From JAHZMA01 sp965205905 (lineage in GTDB: Bacteria; Pseudomonadota; Alphaproteobacteria; JABAAW01; JAHZMA01), in assembly GCA_965205905.1 (NCBI GenBank), contig CBDBHZ010000012.1, positions 248,001 to 312,000 on the forward strand: a stretch of 64,000 bases of DNA, in the 5' to 3' direction. Below are positions 1-8,276 of this stretch, one piece after another (the first letter of the stretch is position 1; every line of letters begins with the position of its first letter). Under the pieces are notes generated by a model. The model was not told the origin of the DNA. It saw only the letters and a list, made by a program, of their open reading frames with translations, and made no database searches. A program made the translations under genes and the position numbers.

Positions 1-1169
1 CGTGCGCGTGCCTGTAAATTTTCATGCGTCAGTCCGCTGGTAATGGTCTCGCCGATTGCAGGCGATAGAGTTGTGGCGGCGTGTTGATAGAGTGCCTGAA
101 TATCCAAAATATGATGATGCGCGTTTAAGTTTTTGGCACATTGCACGGCATCATCAATGCTGGATTTTGCGGTAAATTCGGAGGGCATCAGCAGGCAATG
201 CAAATTATCACCGCCCACAGCATCGGCGGCAATGGTGGCAACCAGCGCGGAATCAATACCGCCCGAAAGCCCAAGCACAATTTTTGTGAAGCGATTATGG
301 CGGGCATAATCTTTAACGCCCATCAATATTGCGTGGTAAATATCATGCAGGCGAGAATCGGGAATGTGCGTGAGTGGTGGGGCGTTGCTGATGGTGAGGT
401 CTTCATTTGCTAGGCTTATGGTGGCGGTGGCTTCGGCAAAGCTAGGCATTTGCAAGATGATTTTACCCGCTTGGTTAATCGCAAAACTTGCGCCATCAAA
501 AATCAAATCATCACGCGCCCCAACACGGTTAAGATAGACAAGCGGTAACTCAAAATCAAGCGCATATTGCGTGAAGCGGGTGAGCCGTTGCAGCTTATGT
601 TTGGCATCGGCAAAGGGTGAGGCGTTGGGCAGTAAAATAACATCCGCGCCCAAACTTTTCAGCCGTGCAAAACCATCAGGATACCACGAATCTTCACAAA
701 TCATCAGTCCGATTTTAACGCCCTTATGCTCGAATATTGTGCCATATTGCGTGCCTTTGGTGAAGTATCGTTGCTCATCAAACACGCCATAATTGGGAAG
801 CTGATATTTATTGTAAAGATGCTGTGCTTTGCCATTATGAAGCAGATAAAGCGCGTTGAAACATTGTGGAGGGGCGTTGCCATCGGTCTCGTAATGTGCC
901 GCGCCGATAATCAGTGCAGGCGCGTTAAGGCTGTGTAAATCACGGGCAAGGCTATGCAAAGCATCTTCATTTTGCTGAATGAAATCAGGGTGATGCAGTA
1001 AATCATCAACAGGATAGCCGTTCAGGAATAATTCGGGCAGTAGCAATAAATCAGCATCGGGATGCTGTTTGGCAAAGGCAAGGGTGCGCGCCTGATTGCC
1101 TGCAAAATTTGCGGTATCGGTGCAAAACTGCCCTAAAGATATTTTGAGAGGATTTGGTGTTTTTGTCAT
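1..1169 (-). CDS. nadE: Glutamine-dependent NAD+ synthetase, 3' end cut by window edge
   Basis: Makes NAD+ from deamido-NAD+ with ATP, taking ammonia from glutamine. About 389 residues are visible from ATG 1169; the C-terminus lies outside the window. The N-terminal half is a nitrilase-type amidohydrolase with the Glu (LLLLPELFLNGYP), Lys (YKYQLPNYGVFDE) and Cys (LMICEDSW) of the catalytic triad. The synthetase domain begins near residue 295 with the PP-loop SGGIDS at residues 302-307, followed by LLMPSEFTAKSS. It lies 12 bp downstream of the Fic gene on the same strand, so the two may share a transcript. Identification is firm; only the partial length is limiting. Confidence 0.93.
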   Translation of the reverse strand, partial: MTKTPNPLKISLGQFCTDTANFAGNQARTLAFAKQHPDADLLLLPELFLNGYPVDDLLHHPDFIQQNEDALHSLARDLHSLNAPALIIGAAHYETDGNAPPQCFNALYLLHNGKAQHLYNKYQLPNYGVFDEQRYFTKGTQYGTIFEHKGVKIGLMICEDSWYPDGFARLKSLGADVILLPNASPFADAKHKLQRLTRFTQYALDFELPLVYLNRVGARDDLIFDGASFAINQAGKIILQMPSFAEATATISLANEDLTISNAPPLTHIPDSRLHDIYHAILMGVKDYARHNRFTKIVLGLSGGIDSALVATIAADAVGGDNLHCLLMPSEFTAKSSIDDAVQCAKNLNAHHHILDIQALYQHAATTLSPAIGETITSGLTHENLQARA

Positions 1170-1181
1170 GGTTGGCCCGTC

Positions 1182-2378
1182 TTAATTTTTATCTATCATA
1201 CCGTCATTATCAAAATCATGCAATTTTTTATAGTGAATTTTTTGTGGCTCGCGTGGCGTTTCTGGCAAGTCAAGATTAAGCCAATAGCGCGTTGTTTTAC
1301 GCAAGCCAGTGCGGGTAAACATACCCTTTTGCACCAAATCGTTGAGGTCAGATGTTGTTGTGGAGATAGCTGATTTTGTAATAGCCCTATAATTTTTGGC
1401 ACTTAAACCGCCCTTAAAGCCATCAATGCCTTCGTTGAAAATTCTTAAAAGCGCCTTTTCTTGACGATGATTGATTTGATTTTTGTAATGGCTGAGAAAT
1501 TTACCTTTTTGCATAATGAATGTTACTTTTGCCATTGTATTTTTTTGAGCATCTAAAATCATATCGGTACAATAATTTAACCATCCGTCTATCACATTAG
1601 ATTTATTGCTATCTTCTAATGCTTGATAATATCGCTTTTTTGCTTTTTGGATTGTAGCAGATAAATCTAATAATATTGGGGTGTTTAAGCTTTGTGCCAA
1701 TGATTTTTGAAGTAATGCCCTGCCAATGCGTCCGTTACCATCTTCAAACGGGTGAATGGTTTCGTAATATAAATGGACAATGCTGGCACGGGTGAGGGCG
1801 GGCAGAGGGTTGTTGCCATCAGGTGCTGAATCATTAAACCAATCAATGAATTTCTCCATTTCTTGGGGCACTTGTTCTGATGGTGGTGCTTCAAAATGGA
1901 TTGTAGGATTATGCAAATGTCCTGATTGAATTTGCATTGGGTGCGAGCCAATTCGGTAGTCGCCAATGGTTTGAATTTGAAGGATACTATTCGGGTTGTT
2001 ATGAATAATTAATTGATGCCAGTTACATAATATTTCTTTGGTTAAGGGCTTTTGATAATGATGATAATTATCAATTAACATTGACGCAATACCATGTTCT
2101 TTGGGGGTATCATGGGGTAAAAAATGGGGGAGATTGAAATGATAAAAAATTGAATTTTGAATGCTGTCACGGTTTAATATTTCACCCTCAATCTGAGATG
2201 TGGTATAAGATTCATGTTCTAATAATTGAATATTGATATGCTCTTGGTCATCTTTTTGCAATGATGTAAAAACCCCAAAAGATTTGCCTGAATTTAATAA
2301 AAATTCATTTTCTTTTTGGCTTAATTGTTTCGCATCATACGAAAAATGAGGCCAATTATTTTGTTCCCAATTCCACAT
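1182..2378 (-). CDS. Fic family protein, likely class II AMP-transferase
   Basis: 398 aa. Fic enzymes transfer AMP or another phosphate-containing group to target protein side chains. The catalytic motif HPFEDGNGRIGR is intact. A motif of the (S/T)xxxE(G/N) type, TSQIEGE, lies in the N-terminal third, which in this family is the self-inhibitory helix of class II proteins. The first 80 residues (WNWEQNNWPHFSYD) resemble the DUF4172 N-terminal domain, and the C-terminal third looks like a winged helix that could bind DNA. No antitoxin gene is adjacent, consistent with intramolecular inhibition. Four tandem repeats sit 29-199 bp upstream of the start. The target is unknown. Confidence 0.9.
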   Translation of the reverse strand: MWNWEQNNWPHFSYDAKQLSQKENEFLLNSGKSFGVFTSLQKDDQEHINIQLLEHESYTTSQIEGEILNRDSIQNSIFYHFNLPHFLPHDTPKEHGIASMLIDNYHHYQKPLTKEILCNWHQLIIHNNPNSILQIQTIGDYRIGSHPMQIQSGHLHNPTIHFEAPPSEQVPQEMEKFIDWFNDSAPDGNNPLPALTRASIVHLYYETIHPFEDGNGRIGRALLQKSLAQSLNTPILLDLSATIQKAKKRYYQALEDSNKSNVIDGWLNYCTDMILDAQKNTMAKVTFIMQKGKFLSHYKNQINHRQEKALLRIFNEGIDGFKGGLSAKNYRAITKSAISTTTSDLNDLVQKGMFTRTGLRKTTRYWLNLDLPETPREPQKIHYKKLHDFDNDGMIDKN

Positions 2379-2406
2379 ATTTATTTGGCTCGCTATAAAT
2401 TATTAG

Positions 2407-2577
2407 TTTATTACTATAATATATGTGTTTTTGGAGTAATAAACAACAATTTTATTACTATAATATGTTTTTGAGTTATAAACAATGATTTTATTACTAT
2501 AATATATATGCTTTTTGAGTTATAAACAATGATTTTATTACTATAATATATATGCTTTTTGAGTTATAAACAATGAT
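2407..2577. repeat. Four-copy tandem repeat upstream of fic
   Basis: Four head-to-tail units begin at 2407, 2451, 2490 and 2534. Unit lengths are 44, 39, 44 and 44 bp, and the last two are identical. Each starts TTTATTACTATAATAT and ends with a variant of ATAAACAATGAT; a fifth truncated start follows at 2578. There are no spacers, so this is not a CRISPR array. The array fills most of the gap 2379-2668 between the Fic gene and the membrane protein gene, both transcribed leftward, so it lies in the fic promoter region. Confidence 0.9.
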
Positions 2578-2668
2578 TTTATCAATCATCTGGCAATAAA
2601 GAAATTAAATCGCGCAAAAAAGAGAGGTGATAGGCGTAGAAATAGAGCGTAAACAATCAAATAATATG

Positions 2669-3307
2669 TTACCATTTAGGATTATCTTTACCAATTTCTT
2701 CAAGGTTAAATCCTTTTTCTTCTATAATTCTATCACGCAACACAATAGAGAAAACAGGATATAATGAATCTAAAGAAACACTCTCTTGATAAGCGGCTTT
2801 TTTCATATTTGTTAGGATTTCTTCATCTTTTATATCTTTAAGAAAATTTCGCATAATTTCCATAGATAATTCTTGAACATCATAAGCGGTATTTGGCTTT
2901 TTTTCATCAAGAGAAGCGTATAATTTTTCGTAATTAACATCTATGATGTGTTTGATATTTAAGGAATCGACCAATCTTTTGCCATCATCGTTAAGAGAGA
3001 CAGGACTATAAGATTGCATAAATTTACGATCTTCTTTTTTTATATATGTTACAATTGTATCAACAAGAGTGCCAATATGATTTAATTTTTTATCCATTCG
3101 TGGAATGTCTATATCGCTAATATGATTTAATTTTTTATCCATTTGTGGAATGTCTGTTTGCCATTTATCAAATAATTGAATGCGATCTTTCATTGTCTGA
3201 TACATATCGCTGACCATTTTGAATATTTTAAAAACTAAAATAACCAAAGTAACAATAGCAATAAGCGCCGCAGCAATGGCACCCGTATTTATGACAGAAG
3301 TTAACAT
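2669..3307 (-). CDS. Membrane-anchored coiled-coil protein of unknown function
   Basis: 212 aa, not recognised. Residues 7-30 form one hydrophobic membrane segment, followed by a helical stretch in which a 14-residue unit (DIPQMDKKLNHISD / DIPRMDKKLNHIGT) is repeated back to back. The matching DNA repeat is visible near 3060-3150. The C-terminal 120 residues are charged and probably cytoplasmic. ATG 3307 is preceded by GTGAGATA, a plausible ribosome site. It is transcribed toward fic, 290 bp away across the tandem repeats. The layout (single anchor, coiled coil, soluble tail) suggests a scaffold or sensor, but no function can be assigned. Confidence 0.65.
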   Translation of the reverse strand: MLTSVINTGAIAAALIAIVTLVILVFKIFKMVSDMYQTMKDRIQLFDKWQTDIPQMDKKLNHISDIDIPRMDKKLNHIGTLVDTIVTYIKKEDRKFMQSYSPVSLNDDGKRLVDSLNIKHIIDVNYEKLYASLDEKKPNTAYDVQELSMEIMRNFLKDIKDEEILTNMKKAAYQESVSLDSLYPVFSIVLRDRIIEEKGFNLEEIGKDNPKW

Positions 3308-3405
3308 TATCTCACACTAAAATAATAAAATTGAAATTTTACTATTATATGTTATGTTATAATCGTTTTATATGCAAGATAAATTTCAATAACAAGGAGA
3401 CGATG

Positions 3406-4314
3406 ATGAGAGTAGCATTTATAGGATTAGGCGTGATGGGTTACCCGATGGCAGGGCATATGGCAAAGGCAAGACATCAGGTGATTGTGTATAATCGCAC
3501 GAGCGCAAAAGCGCAAAAATGGTGCGATGAATATGCCAATAATACCAGTGATAATAGTCGCGATATTACATCCGCCGATACACCCAAAAAAGCCGCAATG
3601 GGCGCGGAGGCAATCTTTATATGCGTCGGCAATGATGATGATGTCCGCGCTATCTGCTATGGCGATGATGGTGTATTTGCAGGCATAACGCCCAATAATA
3701 ACGGCACAACGAAACCGATTGTGGTTGACCATACCACCGCCTCAGCCGATTTGGCAGAAGAGCTAGGGCGATATGCAAGCAAGCATGGCTTTGGCTTTTT
3801 AGATGCCCCTGTATCAGGTGGCGAGGCGGGTGCGCAAAATGGCGTGCTAACCGTGATGGTGGGTGGCGATATATCAGATTTACAACAGGTAACGCCTGCC
3901 ATGCAATGCTATAGTAAGAATATCACACTTATGGGCAAGCATGGCGCAGGACAGTTGACCAAAATGGTGAATCAGATTTTTATCGCAGGGCTAGTGCAGT
4001 CATTGGCAGAAGGTTTGAATTTCGCAATCAATGAGGGGCTGGATTGCGAAAAGCTGATTGGCACATTAAAAATGGGCGCGGCGCAAAGTTGGCAGTTGGA
4101 TAATCGCGCCGAAACAATGGTGCAAGATAAGTTTGATTTTGGCTTTAGTCTGGATTGGATGATTAAAGATTTGAATTACGCATTGGCACGTGGGCAGAAA
4201 AATGGAGCGAAATTAGAGGTGGCTGAAATCGTGCGCGGCTATTATCAGGAATTATCAGCGCAAAATTATGGTACAATGGATACATCAGCATTGATAAAAA
4301 GGTTGCGTTCTTGA
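3406..4314 (+). CDS. NAD(P)-dependent beta-hydroxyacid dehydrogenase (3-hydroxyisobutyrate dehydrogenase family)
   Basis: 302 aa. Family members oxidise 3-hydroxyisobutyrate or reduce tartronate semialdehyde and similar substrates; the substrate here is not readable. Rossmann motif GLGVMG near residue 8, substrate-binding DAPVSGGEAG, and catalytic Lys in GQLTKMVNQ are all present, with the C-terminal helical domain ending in a normal length. An in-frame upstream extension exists to 3331, but AAGGAG at 3394-3399 fits the tandem ATGs at 3403 and 3406; I choose 3406 for spacing. A TATAAT at 3358-3363 is a possible -10 element. It stands alone between divergent and unrelated genes. Confidence 0.87.
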   Translation: MRVAFIGLGVMGYPMAGHMAKARHQVIVYNRTSAKAQKWCDEYANNTSDNSRDITSADTPKKAAMGAEAIFICVGNDDDVRAICYGDDGVFAGITPNNNGTTKPIVVDHTTASADLAEELGRYASKHGFGFLDAPVSGGEAGAQNGVLTVMVGGDISDLQQVTPAMQCYSKNITLMGKHGAGQLTKMVNQIFIAGLVQSLAEGLNFAINEGLDCEKLIGTLKMGAAQSWQLDNRAETMVQDKFDFGFSLDWMIKDLNYALARGQKNGAKLEVAEIVRGYYQELSAQNYGTMDTSALIKRLRS

Positions 4315-4490
4315 TTATTTAAGGTTACAGTGAAAATTCTTGTTGCTAAATCAGCAAGTTTGTTATAAATAATGTCAATAAGATGGGGAAAAATAATTTT
4401 TCTCTTATATTTTTCTTGCATATTGCTAGGGTGATGCTTTAATATCACACAATAATCTGCTACGAATTTGATAATGAAAAGGAAATAATA

Positions 4491-4823
4491 ATGTCGGGCA
4501 ATTCAACTAAAAATTTACAAGATACATTTCTTAATAATGTCCGCAAGAATAAAATTTCAGTGACTATTTTTTTAGTCAATGGCGTTAAGCTACAGGGCAT
4601 TGTGACATGGTTTGATAGTTTTTGCATTTTATTACGGCGCTCATCACATGCACAGTTAGTTTATAAACATGCCATTTCTACCATTATGCCAGTGCAACCT
4701 GTTGCGCTTTATGATGGCGAAGAAGAAGGTTCTGATACGCATGTAGCAGCCCCAGCCCCAGCTCCAGCCCCTCTGGCTGATGGCGATGGTGGTAATGATG
4801 GTAGTAGCGATAACCCTGCGTAA
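4491..4823 (+). CDS. hfq: RNA chaperone Hfq
   Basis: 110 aa. Hexameric RNA-binding protein that pairs small RNAs with mRNAs. The Sm1 region (LQDTFLNNVRKNKISVTIFL, then VNGVKLQG) and the Sm2 signature YKHAIST of the proximal RNA pocket are intact in the first 72 residues. The remaining tail of about 38 residues is Ala-Pro and Asp-Gly rich, likely disordered, and somewhat longer than the usual short alphaproteobacterial tail. AAAGGAAA precedes ATG 4491. hflX follows after 11 bp, the conserved hfq-hflX operon order. Confidence 0.96.
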   Translation: MSGNSTKNLQDTFLNNVRKNKISVTIFLVNGVKLQGIVTWFDSFCILLRRSSHAQLVYKHAISTIMPVQPVALYDGEEEGSDTHVAAPAPAPAPLADGDGGNDGSSDNPA

Positions 4824-4834
4824 GGGAACGTTTA

Positions 4835-6130
4835 GTGAGTAACCCCAAAGCGCTGGTTATTCATCCTGTTTTTTCAACAAGAACATCAAAGGCTGGTGCA
4901 TCGCATAGCGATAATCGTGATGCACAACAAAAATTAGATGAGATTTGCGGGTTAGCCCGTGCCATCGACCTCAACATCGTGAATGCCGAAATTGTAACGA
5001 TGAAAGAGATGCGCGCCTCAACATCGATTAGCGCAAGCGTGATTGAACGGCTTGCCGAACAAATTGAAGCGCAAGAAATTGACCTATTGGTGTTGAATCA
5101 AACCATATCAGCAACCCAACATCGCAATTTAGAAGAAGCGTTGCATTGCAAAACCCTTGACCGCACGACTCTGATTTTAGAAATTTTTGGCGCCCGTGCC
5201 AAAAGCCGTGAAGCGCGGTGGCAAGTGGCATTGGCGGCCGAAGAATGGCAACGGTCGCGCGTGGTGAAAAGCTGGACTCATCTGGAGCGGCAACGTGGTG
5301 GTGCTGGCTTTATGGGCGGACCGGGGGAACGGCAATTAGAAATTGATAGACGCTTGCTAGATGCGCGAATCGTGCAACTAAAAAGACGCATCAAGCGCGT
5401 TGCTGATATGCGCGACTTGCAAAGGCGTAACCGCAAATATGCGGCCCATCCAATTATCGCGCTAACGGGCTATACCAATAGTGGTAAATCAACTTTGTTT
5501 GAACATTTTTGCAAGCTAGAAAATCTCTCGCAAGATATGTTATTTGCCACATTAGAGACCAAAACCCGCAATATTCGTCTGCCATCTGGGCAAAAATCGA
5601 TATTAAGCGATACTGTTGGTTTTGTATCGGAATTGCCGCATATGCTGATTGATGCGTTTCGTAGCACATTGGAAGAGGTGCGCGAGGCAGACATTTTATT
5701 GCATGTGCGCGATGTGCAGGCAAGCGATTTTCAGCAACAATGCGATGATGTTTTGCAAGTGCTGAAGCATATTTTCAATGATGAGGATTTACCACCAATA
5801 TTAGAAGTTTGGAACAAGGCTGATTTGCTATCCGATGCTGATAAGCAGAATATGCAAGCACAAGCCGAAACTCAAAATGCAGTGCTGATGAGCGCGCATG
5901 ATGCTGATGACCGCATGTTGCTAGCCAAAAAGATTGATGAAATGCTAGATAAGCAAGGCAAGCATTATCAGCTGTTGCTTCGCCCGAACGAGGCGAAAAT
6001 CAAATCATGGCTGTATCAGCATGGGCATGTATTGACTGAAAATTGGCGCGATGATGGTGCACTAGAAGTGAAAGTGGTGCTTTCAAAAGCCAATTATGGC
6101 AGATTGCAAAAGCAATTTATCGCATCATAA
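4835..6130 (+). CDS. hflX: Ribosome-associated GTPase HflX
   Basis: 431 aa. HflX binds 50S/70S ribosomes and splits or rescues them under stress. The glycine-rich HflX signature is at residues 155-175 (GGAGFMGGPGERQLEIDRR); then the G domain has Walker A GYTNSGKST (212-220), G3 DTVGF and G4 NKAD. GTG at 4835 is the start, with AAGGGA 7 nt upstream. It is cotranscribed with hfq. Its last 6 bp overlap the convergent MATE gene, leaving no room for a separate terminator for either gene. Confidence 0.96.
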   Translation: MSNPKALVIHPVFSTRTSKAGASHSDNRDAQQKLDEICGLARAIDLNIVNAEIVTMKEMRASTSISASVIERLAEQIEAQEIDLLVLNQTISATQHRNLEEALHCKTLDRTTLILEIFGARAKSREARWQVALAAEEWQRSRVVKSWTHLERQRGGAGFMGGPGERQLEIDRRLLDARIVQLKRRIKRVADMRDLQRRNRKYAAHPIIALTGYTNSGKSTLFEHFCKLENLSQDMLFATLETKTRNIRLPSGQKSILSDTVGFVSELPHMLIDAFRSTLEEVREADILLHVRDVQASDFQQQCDDVLQVLKHIFNDEDLPPILEVWNKADLLSDADKQNMQAQAETQNAVLMSAHDADDRMLLAKKIDEMLDKQGKHYQLLLRPNEAKIKSWLYQHGHVLTENWRDDGALEVKVVLSKANYGRLQKQFIAS

Positions 6131-7522
6131 AGGTTCAGTTTTCGTATCTTTTATCCGCTTGCCAGTGATAAAGCCGACATGGCGCAGTAACAATATCGTA
6201 CCGATGCCGATAAGGCTCAAACTCAGCCAATTTGCCATCAACATTCCCTTAACGCCATAAAATTCGCGCAACAGCAAGGCGATAGGGAAATACATGAATA
6301 TCTCGCTTAATTGTAGCATACAGGGGTAAAGCGGTTTTTGAATGCCGTAACACACAGCGGCCGCCAGATAAATCAGTGCCAAGCCAATCACCGTTATATA
6401 GACATAGCGGAAGAAAAACTGCACCAAATCTAGCACGGTTGGGTCGGTGCTAAATTGCGAGGCAAACATGCCCGCCGTGAAAAACATAATCACCACCATC
6501 AACGCCCAATAGCTGATAACAAGTTTCAGGCACAGCAAAAATGCGGCACGCGCACGGTCGTAATGCCCTGCGCCCCAATTCTGCCCGATAAAAGGCGTTA
6601 GCCCGATAAAGATTGAGATGAACGGCGTCAGCAAGAGTAGAAATAAACGGCTGATAATGCCAACCGCCGCCACAGCTTCGGTGCCAAAGGGGGTAATCAG
6701 CGTGATTAAAACGGCTTCGATAATCGGTGGTGTGGTGTTTTCTAGCAGGGCGAATAGAAATACTGGCAGAATGGGTCGCCAATGATTGAACAGCATCAAT
6801 TTTATGTTCGGTAATTGCCACAGCAGCAAGCGGTGATACAGAATAAGCGCAACCATGCAGATAACGGTGAAAATACTGGCAATCAATGTGGCATAGGCCG
6901 AGCCAACCATGCCATAGGCAGGGAATATCCACCAACCGAAAATCAATATCGGGTTTAGCACAACATTCATAAGCGCACTCACCACATTTATCATCGCCTG
7001 TATGCCCGAAAGCCCCGTGCTGGCACGAATGATATTGTTGCTGACGATATGAATGAAAATGAATACCATCGCAAAATACCATATCTGCATATATTCCACC
7101 GTGTAGGCAAGCACATCACCCGTTGCGCCCATGCTACGGAATAAAACCTCAAGGCTGTTATAACCGATAAAGAAGAATATCAGCGCCATGCTTATCGCCA
7201 GAATAAAGGAATCGCGCATCATCGGGCGCGATGCCTGCACTCCCACCTTGCCAACATGATATGAAAGAATGCTGGTTGTGCCAATGCCAAGTGCGACCGC
7301 AATGGTGATAAAGGTAAAGCAAATCGGCGAGAGAAACGCGAAACTTGCCAGTGGCTCAATGCCTAATTTCGCGATAAAATAAGCATCGGCAATGTAATAG
7401 CTGAAGGTTGCGCCCAAGCCCAAAATAGGTGGCAGGCATAGGCGGAAAACATGGCGCGGAACGCTACCTTGCGTTAGTGGGGAATCAACCCGCGCAAGCG
7501 AAGAATCAATTTGTTGCGACAT
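6125..7522 (-). CDS. MATE family multidrug/toxin efflux protein
   Basis: 465 aa with about twelve hydrophobic segments in two similar halves, the MatE architecture. Members export cationic drugs or metabolites in exchange for Na+ or H+. The substrate cannot be read from sequence. The start at 7522 lies 18 bp after the stop of the sufA-like gene on the same strand, so the two are probably cotranscribed. The 3' end overlaps hflX by 6 bp on the opposite strand. Confidence 0.9.
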   Translation of the reverse strand: MSQQIDSSLARVDSPLTQGSVPRHVFRLCLPPILGLGATFSYYIADAYFIAKLGIEPLASFAFLSPICFTFITIAVALGIGTTSILSYHVGKVGVQASRPMMRDSFILAISMALIFFFIGYNSLEVLFRSMGATGDVLAYTVEYMQIWYFAMVFIFIHIVSNNIIRASTGLSGIQAMINVVSALMNVVLNPILIFGWWIFPAYGMVGSAYATLIASIFTVICMVALILYHRLLLWQLPNIKLMLFNHWRPILPVFLFALLENTTPPIIEAVLITLITPFGTEAVAAVGIISRLFLLLLTPFISIFIGLTPFIGQNWGAGHYDRARAAFLLCLKLVISYWALMVVIMFFTAGMFASQFSTDPTVLDLVQFFFRYVYITVIGLALIYLAAAVCYGIQKPLYPCMLQLSEIFMYFPIALLLREFYGVKGMLMANWLSLSLIGIGTILLLRHVGFITGKRIKDTKTEPL

Positions 7523-7540
7523 GATTATTTATGGGCGATT

Positions 7541-7900
7541 TTAGCCAACAGTGAAACTTTCACCGCAACCACACTCACCAGTGGCATTAGGATTGCTGAA
7601 ATGGAAACCCGCGCTTAACAGTTCGGTTTTGTAATCAACTTGCGCGCCTGCTAAAAATACTGATGCGAAATTATCAACATAGAGGGTAATGCCCTTATCT
7701 TCTATTTTGATGGAATTTGGCGGAGTCTCGCTTGCGTAATTCACATCATACGCCATGCCTGCACAGCCAGTATTTTTAACCGAAACATGCAAGCCCAACA
7801 TAGGGGTGTCGCTCTGCACCATCAGCGCATTGATATGGCTGACGGCTGTATCGGTAAGGGTTAGTAATTTCGGCGCAGGTCTGTTTAGTGGCTTGTTCAT
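7541..7900 (-). CDS. sufA: A-type iron-sulfur carrier, SufA/ErpA/IscA family
   Basis: 119 aa. Accepts Fe-S clusters from the SufBCD scaffold and passes them to apoproteins. The three conserved cysteines are present: one in NTGCAGMAYDV and two in the C-terminal GECGCGESF. The fold core matches the family from about residue 14. In many alphaproteobacteria such a gene closes the suf operon directly after sufT; here sufT ends at 10708 and an accessory insert with repeats separates them. Both are on the minus strand. The name sufA is based on this context; erpA or iscA are alternatives. Confidence 0.88.
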   Translation of the reverse strand: MNKPLNRPAPKLLTLTDTAVSHINALMVQSDTPMLGLHVSVKNTGCAGMAYDVNYASETPPNSIKIEDKGITLYVDNFASVFLAGAQVDYKTELLSAGFHFSNPNATGECGCGESFTVG

Positions 7901-7984
7901 GGTTTTGGTCTCATTCGCGTTTTATATCATATTTAAGATAATATAATCAGCAGATATAAGCAAGAAAATAATGAGAGGAGAGGA

Positions 7985-8109
7985 GTTCTCGATGCGAGTG
8001 TTGAATATCTAGCGACACGCACCTCCGCGAGTATTAAACACGAGCGGTGGGGGTGGTGGTGAGGCATCCTCGATGCTAGTGTTGAGTATCTAGCGACACG
8101 CCATCGATA
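7985..8109. repeat. Flanking repeat units with TAGCGACACGC motif
   Basis: Two related units of about 30 bp, beginning CTCGATGC at 7989 and 8069, each ending TATCTAGCGACACGC. Between them is a GAGCGGTGGGGGTGG stretch. The same TAGCGACACGC word recurs next to other repeat copies: 16320 on this strand, and 10412 and 20145 reversed. This segment lies in the 376 bp gap between sufA and the methyltransferase gene and shows no coding signal. Confidence 0.7.
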
Positions 8110-8250
8110 GTATTAGGTATGGCGGGGGGATTATCAAGGGGGGTTCGCGCAAGGAAGCGGACGTAAGTCTCGCGACCGATAAAGCGCGTTTCGCGCCCCC
8201 CTTAAATATAAAACCCAAACCGCAAAGCCCCCCATATATAATGTGATGAG
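8110..8250 (-). repeat. Nested G6/C6 palindromic repeat, copy A
   Basis: Read on the minus strand it begins CTCATCACATTATATATG, then a G6 block, CTTTGCGG, a spacer, AAGGGGGG, a GC-rich loop, CCCCCCTTGAT, and a second C6 block followed by GCCATACCTAATAC. On the plus strand the G6 blocks are at 8124-8129 and 8138-8143 and the C6 blocks at 8196-8201 and 8228-8233. The left arm lies 26 bp beyond the stop of the methyltransferase-HNH gene, in the same orientation. Copies B to E follow the same plan. Confidence 0.88.
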
Positions 8251-8276
8251 ACACGCACGATGGTAGTATTGAGTTA

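Noticed and set aside
2407..2577. Possible CRISPR array
   Set aside because: Units are contiguous without unique spacers and no cas gene is present; it is a simple tandem repeat.
4266..4448. Small minus-strand frame before hfq
   Set aside because: Overlaps the end of the dehydrogenase gene, no ribosome site, and the region is better explained as the hfq promoter region.
6450..7082. Long frame inside the MATE gene on the same strand
   Set aside because: A His/Cys-rich shadow in another frame with no domain; the MATE frame has clear membrane segments.
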